Under the pieces are notes generated by a model. It was given only the letters and a program-made list of their open reading frames with translations, searched no databases and had not been told where the DNA came from. Below are positions 46,482 to 54,779 of a DNA stretch of 64,000 nt, piece after piece. Positions within the stretch are counted from its first letter, which is position 1. Every line of letters begins with the position of its first letter. Made by a program: the position numbers and the translations under genes. The DNA lies in contig NZ_CP137761.1 of NCBI RefSeq assembly GCF_033449965.1, forward strand, positions 1,674,001-1,738,000, written 5' to 3'. Origin of the DNA: Bacillus sp. T3 (GTDB taxonomy: Bacteria > Bacillota > Bacilli > Bacillales > Cytobacillaceae).

Positions 46482-46497
46482 TAATTACGCGTAATTA
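46482..46497. promoter_or_regulatory. 16-bp palindrome upstream of the cytochrome gene
   Basis: TAATTACGCGTAATTA is a perfect palindrome 107 bases before the cytochrome start. Its sequence differs from the palindrome at 46377, so a second regulator is possible. Confidence 0.5.
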
Positions 46498-46603
46498 AAG
46501 AAAACCAATTTAAACTTTAAATGAATTAATTGTGAATGCAGTTATGAATTATTGGGATCTTCCGAAGTGATTAAGCAATATTAAAAATGATTAGGAGTAG
46601 ACA

Positions 46604-47179
46604 ATGGAAAAAGAACATACAAAAACCAGTAAAAACACTAAAGTTAAGCTTTTAAGTAAACTGTCTAATAAAAAAATAATTTTTATCATGCTGATTACAT
46701 TTGTTTTTTTAGGGATTGGCGGAATGGTAGGTGCAAAAGGAGTATTAAAGGCTAGCGATAAGCCATCATTTTGTACGAGCTGTCACAATATGCAGCCTAT
46801 GTACGATTCCTATAAAAATAGTGATTTGCTAGCTAATTCCCATGCAAAGGCTAAGGATAAGGTAGTATGCCACGATTGTCATGAAAGTACTCTCGTTAAA
46901 AAGGCTTCAGAAGGTGTGAAATATGTAACAGGAGATTACGAGACTCCAATGAAAACTAGAAAATTTTCGGATGATATGTGTTTGAAATGCCATAAAATGA
47001 ATGAAGTTAAGAGCAAGACAAATTTCGATGGTTCTAATCCCCATCAATCACATTTGGGGAAACTTGAATGTAGTAGCTGCCATAAAATGCATGAACCTTC
47101 AAAAGTATATTGTTCGAACTGTCATGAAAGTTCACTTTTATGGATGGAAAATCTTCCTGAATACTTTAAAAAACCGTAG
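46604..47179 (+). CDS. NapC/NrfH-like membrane-anchored five-haem cytochrome c
   Basis: 191 residues. One N-terminal membrane helix (KIIFIMLITFVFLGIGGM) is followed by five CxxCH haem sites: CTSCH, CHDCH, CLKCH, CSSCH and CSNCH. NapC/NrfH proteins usually have four. They take electrons from menaquinol and pass them to an outer reductase. Next gene encodes a secreted flavoprotein, the likely partner. The start follows TTAGGAGTAG. Confidence 0.88.
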   Translation: MEKEHTKTSKNTKVKLLSKLSNKKIIFIMLITFVFLGIGGMVGAKGVLKASDKPSFCTSCHNMQPMYDSYKNSDLLANSHAKAKDKVVCHDCHESTLVKKASEGVKYVTGDYETPMKTRKFSDDMCLKCHKMNEVKSKTNFDGSNPHQSHLGKLECSSCHKMHEPSKVYCSNCHESSLLWMENLPEYFKKP

Positions 47180-47246
47180 TAGTTATAGATAGTCAAATTG
47201 AGAGAAAAGTTGTCTAACCGCTAAATCTTGCAAAAGGATTGATCAT

Positions 47247-48792
47247 ATGAATAGAAGGTTTGTAAGGAATAAATTGTTTACGATGATAACATTAATTATT
47301 TTGATTTTGTCCTTGTTATTACAGGGGTGTTCTGGGATAACTAATGATGAAAAATCCAGTACTGCTTTTAAAAATAAAACACTGAGTACAGATGTAGTAG
47401 TGGTGGGTTCCGGTGCAACAGGATTGTCAGCATCAGTCCAAGCGAAACAACTTGGTTTAAATGTTATTTTACTTGAGAAAAATGGCACAATTGGTGGTAC
47501 CACTAATGTAGCTGAAGGGTATGGTGGTATAAATACTAACTTTGCTGTAAAAGCAGGATACCAATATAATGTAAAAGATATTTTTAATGATGCGGAGTCT
47601 TTTCATCATTGGGCAAATAATCCTGAGATTTTGCAGAAATATTATGAAAGCTCTGCAGAAACTGGAAATTGGTTAGAATCCTTAGGGGTAAAATTTGAAG
47701 GGATAATGGCAAATGGAGCTAATAAATATAATACGTGGCATTTTTATGAAGGGCTTGGAAAAAACGTTACCCATACTCTATCAGATAATGCAAAAAAAAT
47801 GGGTGTTAAAATTTTGCTAGAAACTCGTGGAAAAGAACTAATTATGAAGGATGGTAAGGTTGCTGGTATTAAAGCTCAAAAAAGTGACGGTAGTAACTTA
47901 ACAATCAAAGCGCCTGTCGTCATCCTAGCTACAGGCGGATATGCTGGCAATCCTGATATGGTAGAAAAATATGCAAAAGTTGATCCAGAACAAGTTGTAG
48001 ATGCTGGTGTTCCAGGAAGAACCTGGAGATGGTATCAATATGGCTTTAAAAGTTGGAGCGTCTGATACTAGACTCAAAGGGTCTCTTATGGTCTTTGGTG
48101 CATATATGAAGGGATTAGATATTTATGGAGCTGTCAATTCATTCGGATGGGTGCCTGCTTTGCGAGTAAATCAGGATGGCAAACGTTTCGCAGATGAGTC
48201 CCTTTCATTGATTGATTGGGGAACAAACGGAAACATCCTAAAGCAACAAAGAGCTATATATCAGATTGTTTCGAAAGATACTTTAGACCATTATGTGAAT
48301 GAAGGATTTCCAGATTGGATTGGAGAAATGCCTAACTTTTACGAAGAATTGGATAAAGTGATGAGAAATAAAAAGGGACGCATCTTTATCGCAGATTCTC
48401 TTGATGAATTATCAGATAAAATCAACGTGAATAAAACTCAATTAAAAGCCACTGTGGACCAATATAATGGTTACAGTAAAACAGGGGTAGATTTACAGTT
48501 TGGGAAAAACGCAGAATATTTATTACCGGTTGAAAATGGTCCTTATTATGCCTTTAAATATCAAACTGGTTACTTCGCTACCACTGATGGATTGGACGTT
48601 ACAACGGATGCACAGGTATTAGATAAAAAAGGCAAAGTCATCCCGGGGCTCTATGCCGGCGGCGGTGATGCAGGTGGATGTAATGGGGAAACATATGATG
48701 TTAGTGTAGTTCCAGGTTCTCAACAAGGTTGGGCTGTAAATTCTGGACGCTTCGCCGCCAAACATGCTGCAGTATATCTAAAGCAAAAGTAA
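47247..48792 (+). CDS. Secreted FAD-dependent reductase lipoprotein (fumarate/urocanate reductase family; one frameshift as sequenced)
   Basis: Joined length about 514 residues. The lipoprotein signal ends LLLQGCSG. The FAD domain is VVVVGSGATGLSASVQA and the C-terminus has GLYAGGGDAGGCNGETYD and PGSQQGWAVNSGRFAA. The family includes outer-face fumarate, urocanate and methacrylate reductases. No FMN-binding domain or haem motif is in the protein itself. The substrate cannot be told. The break is at 48022-48026: CCTGG should be CCGG, giving RTGDGINMALKVGA. Confidence 0.85.
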
Positions 48793-48849
48793 GATTTGCC
48801 CAAATATTTTAATTGGAAACAGTTATTGTAGAGTAATTGCACGATAGAT

Positions 48850-48885
48850 AAATTGGCAAGGAAAATTCCTATCCCTTGCCAATTT
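48850..48885 (+). terminator. Hairpin between the reductase and NusG-II genes
   Basis: AAATTGGCAAGG and CCTTGCCAATTT form a 12-bp stem with a 12-base loop. The tail (ATTATG) is poor in T, so it may lower rather than stop transcription. Confidence 0.55.
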
Positions 48886-48937
48886 ATTATGTAAATTAAA
48901 TAAATAATACAGTGATGAAGAGAGGAACTCCCAAATA

Positions 48938-49315
48938 ATGAAAGTAATGTTCAAAATGAAACCTGGTGATATTTTATTAGTTTTTTTAGTGGTAATCTCG
49001 GTTTTAATATCACTATTTTGGATGGATTTTCACAATGAAGGCAAACAAACCAATCGCCTTATAGCAGACATTACTAGCAATGGAGAGGTTATTCAGAAGA
49101 TTGACCTTAATAAAGTAAAAGCTTCCGAAACAATTACAGTAAAGAACAAAGGCTATGAACTAACCCTGGTTGCTGAAAAGGGGAAAATACGAGTTTTAGA
49201 TGCAGACTGTCCTGATAAAATATGTGTTCATGCCGGATGGCTAATGGAGCAGGGGGATAATGCTATTTGCATGCCATCGGAGATTGTGGTCATGATTGAA
49301 GGGGAAGAAAAATGA
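48938..49315 (+). CDS. NusG domain II-containing membrane protein (EetA-like)
   Basis: 125 residues. One N-terminal membrane helix (GDILLVFLVVISVLISLF), then an outer domain with DADCPDKICVHAGWL and GDNAICMPSEIVVMI, the NusG-II signature with paired cysteines. These proteins sit next to Gx transporter genes, as here. In Listeria-type flavin electron transfer loci a similar protein is EetA; I state this from memory. Confidence 0.82.
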   Translation: MKVMFKMKPGDILLVFLVVISVLISLFWMDFHNEGKQTNRLIADITSNGEVIQKIDLNKVKASETITVKNKGYELTLVAEKGKIRVLDADCPDKICVHAGWLMEQGDNAICMPSEIVVMIEGEEK

Positions 49316-49343
49316 TCAACTTTTGGATATGAGGTAATTTTAT

Positions 49344-49863
49344 ATGAACAATAATAAAAAAAATGCCATCATCATTATATTAGTAACCAATGGGATTTTA
49401 ATCTCTTTTTTGGAATCATTTATCCCCATTCCCTTGCCTGTCCCTGGAGTAAAGTTGGGACTTGGGAACATTATTACAATGATTGGGATAGCTTTCCTCG
49501 GATTGAAGGATGTCCTTTTTATTGTCATAGTACGTTGCTTAGTAGTCGCAATCTTTACCAGAGGTGTCGTAATGTTAGCCTTTAGTTTAAGTGGTGGTAT
49601 CTTAAGTGCACTAGTAATGTGGTGCTTTTATAAGAAAGCATCGAGATTCTTTAGCTTGAAAGGGATTAGTATGACCTGGAGCTATTGTTCATAGTACGGT
49701 CCAGATAGTGGTGGCGTCTATCATCTTGGGACAAGGTATCATTATGTACTATCTTCCTATTCTTCTCATTTCTTCAATTGTTACTGGATTCATTACAGGT
49801 AAAATCGGGGAATTAACCATAAACGAAGTAAGGAAAAAAGGGGTTTTCACTGTTGGCAATTAA
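49344..49863 (+). CDS. Gx transporter family protein (EetB-like; one frameshift as sequenced)
   Basis: Joined length about 172 residues with five to six membrane helices. FIPIPLPVPGVKLGLGNIIT and FTRGVVMLAFSLSGGILSA are hallmarks of the family once called heptaprenyl diphosphate synthase component I. The break is at 49675-49679, where CCTGG should be CCGG (ISMTGAIVHSTVQIV). Follows the NusG-II gene. Confidence 0.82.
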
Positions 49864-49884
49864 GTGGAAAGGATATTTTGGGCT

Positions 49885-50678
49885 ATGGAAAATAAAGTGA
49901 TGCAGATTCATCCAACTACCTTACTAAGAACAAAGTACACAGATATTGATGGACTTATTAAGTTTGTAGAAGCTATCATATTTGGGGGATAGTTTTTTTA
50001 ATAGCAAAACCCATGAGCTTTTTCCTTTTATCCGTTTATTTATTGATTGTCACCTTTATTTCGAGAATAAATACACGAATGTTACTCAAGAGTTTGATAT
50101 CCTATTGTTTTGTCTTTCTTTTTCCTTATCTTTTTGGAATTGGAATGAATACCCTTTTGTATGCGATTTTCAAAAATGATATATTTTCTTTTCAACAAGA
50201 CTATGTTGAAATTTTTCTAAGACTTTACCAATTGTTAATGATATGGTATTTGAGTATTCTTTATTTTAATACAACTGATATGAAAACGATGCTTGGACTT
50301 TTTGATAAACTCTTGACTCCGTTAAAATTCCTTGGTGTTCCCATATCGGACTATATAAAAATTGTGATGTGCGTTATGCAAGAACTGGCGGAGATAGGAT
50401 CGGAAGTTAAAAAGAGTTATAGAGAGCGTATGCGTCCTTTAGTAAGGAAAGACAAATGGAAGTATAACATTAATATAAAAGGAATATCTCAAATTATAGT
50501 ATCCTTGATTGTAAATTCTTTTGATAAATTGGATAAAATTGAGGGATACGTTGAAAAATTAAATACAGATGAACTATGTGAATACAAATTTAAGCTATCC
50601 ATCATTGATGTTGTCTTTTTATTAATCTTTTTTGTATTGGTCTCATTAATTGTAATGGTAGAGAAAGGGTTTTTTTAG
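49885..50678 (+). CDS. ECF transporter T component-like protein (one frameshift as sequenced)
   Basis: Joined length about 264 residues. A short N-terminal part (MQIHPTTLLRTKYTD) is followed, after a break in the G5 run at 49984-49988 (one G short), by five membrane segments and the EcfT/CbiQ coupling segment SYRERMRPLVRK. It would couple ATPases to an S component. No ATPase or clear S component is adjacent except possibly the Gx protein. In extracellular electron transfer loci an EcfT homologue is also found. Confidence 0.72.
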
Positions 50679-50883
50679 ATAATTTATACTCCCATCTTGG
50701 GTATCTTTCATGATTTGAAGTGTGTGGGAAAAATCCGTCAAGAATACACTAAATCCACGCTCAATGTTTTTTGGTGAACCTTTCCGGTGGACAAAAATAT
50801 TGTTTATTCTCTTGCTCCTATCTAATGTAATTGGATTGAAAATGTTCACAATTGAATCGAACGAGAAAGAAGGTGCGGTTTAA

Positions 50884-51190
50884 ACGGCTTGGTTATATTT
50901 GCGGGAGCTTTTGAAGTGGTCAAAGTAACAGGTATGAATAAAGTTGTTAGAGATAAAAACCTACAATGGTATATTGTTTTGTTTATCGGATTTATATGGA
51001 GTTTTGGTTTTCTGAATTTAGCTATGAGAACTCTCCCTATGGGAATGCCATATGCAGTATGGACAGGAATTGGAACTGTGGGAGGAGTAATTATTGGGAT
51101 GTTGTTTTATGGAGAACCTAAAGATTTGAAACGAATTTGATTCATAGGAATAATCTTAACAGTAGTAGTTGGTTTGAAAATGACATCTTA
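50884..51190 (+). pseudogene. Small multidrug resistance (SMR/EmrE family) remnant
   Basis: The sequence encodes FAGAFEVVKV, FLNLAMRTLPMGMPYAVWTGIGTVGG and GMLFYGEPKD, clearly an SMR exporter. Its start is ACG instead of ATG, with a frame change within the first ten codons, and an in-frame TGA at 51138-51140 precedes the last helix (FIGIILTVVVGLK). Three lesions suggest true decay. Confidence 0.7.
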
Positions 51191-51376
51191 TATTAGTTTA
51201 TTAAAGAAAGGCTGCCGAAAACAGGTGACTTTCTTCTTTAACTAGGACATTTTTTTAACAAGAAATAAATATTTACAGCATATAAGCAGCCATGTTTCCA
51301 TAAGTATGCTGTTTTTTTAAAAGGGTAAAAAAGTCAAGAGAGTTGTTTAAATAAAGCTTTATTGAAATATTGTTCA

Positions 51377-51829
51377 TACTTGCAATAAAAAACGCAGTCC
51401 CTACCTTCGTTTTCGATGCTCCTGGTGGGGGAGGGAAAATTGCTCTGCAACCGATTTATTTGATTTCTCAAAGTGCAGATAAAGTAGTGTTGAGGAATTT
51501 TGAGGGCGTGATCACATCCTACCCAGAACCGCAGAACTATAAACCAGGCACAGCGGAAGGCTACTTTATAGGCGTATATCCTGATTATGAAAAGTACCAA
51601 TCCAATGTTGGAATATCCGCCGTCATTAATGATAGTAAATTCAACCTCGTTCCGGAAAATCTTAAGCGCTTGGATAGAAGACAAAAGTACCAGCAAGACC
51701 CGCAGCATTCTTCGCTAAAGGATAAACGTGAAAAACGGGACCAATTATAGGAAAAGAAATTTAAAGCACAGGAATAAACAATCAATATTGAGGAATCCAA
51801 ACCATCTAAAAATGAGTAGGTGATTCGTG
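51377..51829 (+). pseudogene. kamA 3'-end fragment, third copy
   Basis: It starts with the same TACTT-CAATAAAAAACG block as the second copy and then encodes AVPTFVFDAPGGGGKIALQP onward to LKDKREKRDQL, where a TAG ends it. Substitutions include the VCDAP Cys to Phe. More diverged than copy two. The CCGG at the position of the copy-two insertion is intact here. Confidence 0.88.
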
Positions 51830-51946
51830 TTGGAGATTAAATGTGAGTGGTGTGGAGGAACCGCAAGCAGCGGTGAGAACACGGTTTATTGGGAGCTGCC
51901 TGATGGGTCAAGGGCAATCGAAATTACGATTCTTTCAAACTTTTAA
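51830..51946 (+). pseudogene. yokU third copy, internally deleted
   Basis: Starts with TTG for ATG, keeps CEWCGG and ENTVYWELPDGSRAIEI, then jumps directly to the sequence that follows the yokU stop in copy one. About 165 bases are missing. A 38-residue frame remains. Confidence 0.8.
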
Positions 51947-51976
51947 ATGGCACTCAAACGAGGGTGCCATTTTTTC
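51947..51976 (+). terminator. Terminator after the third yokU fragment
   Basis: ATGGCAC and GTGCCAT with six T residues, the counterpart of the terminator at 40139. Confidence 0.8.
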
Positions 51977-52040
51977 ATGTTTATAAAATTATTCACTTAT
52001 TCAATTATCGGGCCATATTATCCTATCTTTATGACAACGG

Positions 52041-52090
52041 AAAGGCCTAATTTCTCAATTTAATGCTGAAAAATTAGGCCTTTATTTTTT
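52041..52090. terminator. Terminator at the right edge of the island
   Basis: AAAGGCCTAATTT and AAATTAGGCCTTT form a 13-bp perfect stem with a 17-base loop and T runs; it can serve the reverse-strand regulator as well. Confidence 0.75.
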
Positions 52091-52146
52091 TACGCAACCG
52101 TAAAGTCCATCAATCAAAGAAAACTTATTAAGAAGCTAAACTTCGT

Positions 52147-53918
52147 TTAATCAGAATGTTGTAATTTATATTTCTGAAGTTTACGCATGATCGTTGTTTG
52201 ATTTACATCAAGTGCTTTTGCTATTTTTCTTGTTGTCTTATACTCTGCCATAGCATAGGAGAGTATTTGTTTTTCTGTTTCCTCTATTGCCTTTTTTATT
52301 GGGATAATACCTGATACTTTGACTAAAGGCTGTTTGCCATCTCTGTTAAATTCGAAAGGTAAATCTTCCATTGTAATAACAGGTTTATCAGAAGTAACGA
52401 CAATTTGTTCAATTAAATTTTCTAGTTCCCTGATATTTCCTTGCCACTCATGAAGTTGAAGAAAAAGTTTAGAGCCTTCATCAAATGCTACTGCTTGTGA
52501 ATATTTTTTATTAAACTTATTTAGAAAGTGTTCAATTAATAATAAAATATCTTTTTTTCTCTCCTAAGTGGCGGGATACGAATAGGAACAACATGTAAGC
52601 GATAGTATAAATCCTGACGGAATGTTTTATTTTCGATCATCTCTTGCAAATTTCTATTCGTTGCGGAAATGATACGAATATCCACTTGTTTTTCCTTTGT
52701 ACCACCAACCCTTGTGAAAGTTTTTTCTTGAACTAAATGTAATATTTTTACTTGGACATCTAAAGGCATTTCGCCAATTTCATCAAGAAATAAAGTACCG
52801 CCATTAGCCATTTCAACAAGTCCAGCTTTCCCATTTTTGTTCGCGCCTGTAAATGCTCCTGCCTCATACCCAAATAATTCAGATTCTATTAAATTTGGAG
52901 GAATGGCTCCACAATTAACTTTAATAAAGTTTTTATTTTTTCTAGGGCTTAATTCGTGAATGACCTTTGCTAAGACTCCTTTACCTACTCCTGACTCCCC
53001 GTGAATAAATATAGAAGAATCTATAGGGGCAACTCTCTTTGCCAATTCTATAACAGTGATCATTTTTTTCGATTGTGTAATAATTCTGTTGTAAAATATT
53101 GTCTTTTTAGAAATATTATCATCGTATATTTGTTGATTTATCATGGAATCGGCTTGAGTTAGTTTATTTCTCATTTGGACCAGTTCTGAAATATCCCGAG
53201 AATTAGATATGATACGATAAAGTTTACCTTCTTCATCAAAAATAGGTTTTGCTGTTGTAAAAACAGTTTTGCCATTAGGATAAACTTGCTCAGCATATTG
53301 TACTGTTTTAGTTTTTATCGTCTTTAAAGTAACAGAGTTAACAATGAGCCCTTTGTCCTCTAGGTCCTTAATGTTTTTATTAAGAAAAGCTTCCGGAGGA
53401 AGGCCTGTAAAGCGTTTGCATGCTTCACTTACAAATAGAGTGTTTCCATTTGCATCTGTTACATAGATTTCATCATAAGAAGAGTTAATAATTTCTATTA
53501 ACTCCTTTTTCTTTTTCATTAATAAGTCCAGTTCGTCCCGTAGTGATTCATTCACGTTTAATAATCTACTTAATTCATGCTGATATTGAATGTTCTTTAC
53601 TTCCAATGCTTTATAACATATATGTTGTTCATTGTTTTTTACAATAAAATAATTGTACCTGTCAATTTCCTCCACACTCAAATCTAAAATAGTACTTACC
53701 ATGCAAAAACTGTAGTCTAGGTATGTACTGAGTGGCTGTTCATAGCCTTCCGCAGAAAGGTAATTCAAAAAACGTGCTTCATCCAAAATCCCTATTACTT
53801 TCAATGAGTTATTTACAACAAGAATGGGGAAGGACTCAAGTGCTAATAATTGTTTTAATTCTTTTAAACTTATATCAGAAAATACAGTTAAAGCTTTTTT
53901 TCTTTCTTCTAATTTCAT
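52147..53918 (-). CDS. CBS/PAS sigma-54-dependent transcriptional activator (one frameshift as sequenced)
   Basis: Joined length about 590 residues from the ATG at 53918, after GGAGGG. Domains: CBS-like pair (about 10-110), a helical linker, PAS (about 145-260), AAA+ with HGESGVGKGVLAK, the sigma-54 loop GAFTGANKNGK, GGTLFLDEIGEMP, and a C-terminal Fis helix-turn-helix (TTRKIAKALDVNQTTIMRKL). The frame breaks at about 52556-52562; one more G gives PPLRERKKDILLLIEHF. It diverges from the operon with two -24/-12 promoters and is its likely activator. Confidence 0.87.
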
Positions 53919-54058
53919 AAGTGTCCCTCCGATTATTTTATTCAATACATAAACGTTATCGATTAATAAAGTTTTGATTTCTGCACCAGGATAAACTTTT
54001 CTTATATTGTTTTTATTATACATAATTTTTAGAATATTAGCACAAATAAATAATAAAA

Positions 54059-54104
54059 ACGAACCGTAAATGCATTTCTTGATGCATTTACGGTTCGTTT
54101 TTTG
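54059..54104. other. Strong orphan hairpin in the regulator-operon gap
   Basis: ACGAACCGTAAATGCAT and ATGCATTTACGGTTCGT make a perfect 17-bp stem with a 6-base loop, flanked by A and T runs on both sides. No gene ends here. It may be an attenuator in the regulator leader. Confidence 0.7.
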
Positions 54105-54550
54105 AAAGCTTTATATAATTATTGAATATCTTTGAACGGTGAACCAATAGGTATTTATGAACGAAACATTAAGTCTATTGATTTTCTTTACCATTAAATA
54201 GTTAGTTGGATAATTGCGTGTATGCAATTCAAATCTTAAAGATAGATCTGAGGTTGTTTGTTTTTTGAGTTGAATACAATTTGCAACACCTAAAATCGGA
54301 GCTTGTTAATAGTAAAATTGTTGAACACCTTTGAAGAATGGTAATTTATCAACCTTGATCAGCTTAGAGTTAACATGTTTTGTGCTTTTTGAACCTCTAT
54401 TGCATATTGCTGATGCGAAAAGGGTTCGTTTTTAGATAAAAATGATGATTTTAACCCTGGCTTTTTATTCAGAATCTATTGAATATTTTTAATTATTTCC
54501 CCCTAAATCACCAGTTTTTATATGGTTATATCCTTTCTTCCATTTTTAAT
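54105..54550. other. Long intergenic region upstream of the sigma-54 promoters
   Basis: No gene is seen. It contains a dyad ATTGCGTGTATGCAAT near 54216-54232 and a looser TTGCATATTGCTGATGCGAA near 54402; such upstream dyads could bind the divergent activator. Confidence 0.4.
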
Positions 54551-54559
54551 TCAAAAAGT

Positions 54560-54575
54560 TGGCACGGTAATTGCA
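54560..54575 (+). promoter_or_regulatory. Sigma-54 promoter, upstream copy
   Basis: TGGCACGGTAATTGCA, a full match to TGGCACG-N4-TTGCA. Confidence 0.85.
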
Positions 54576-54718
54576 TATTTAATTGTGTACTTATTTTTTT
54601 CTTATTGGAGTGAGAGAACTATGTGGTCATTTAAACACTAATTTGAAAAAGTAACGATTGGAACTACTGAATAAATAACAGAGTTTTAAGAACAAATTAC
54701 CAACTAATTTTAAAACAT

Positions 54719-54734
54719 TGGCATGGTAATTGCA
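54719..54734 (+). promoter_or_regulatory. Sigma-54 promoter, downstream copy
   Basis: TGGCATGGTAATTGCA, one base off consensus, 46 bases before the TTG start of the flavoprotein. Confidence 0.85.
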
Positions 54735-54779
54735 TGTTTAATTGTAAACTTTAAATTTTCTATTAGAGGTGAGAGAACT

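Noticed and set aside
40121..51976. Prophage or integrative element with recombinase
   Set aside because: No integrase, transposase, phage structural or conjugation gene could be recognised in the island.
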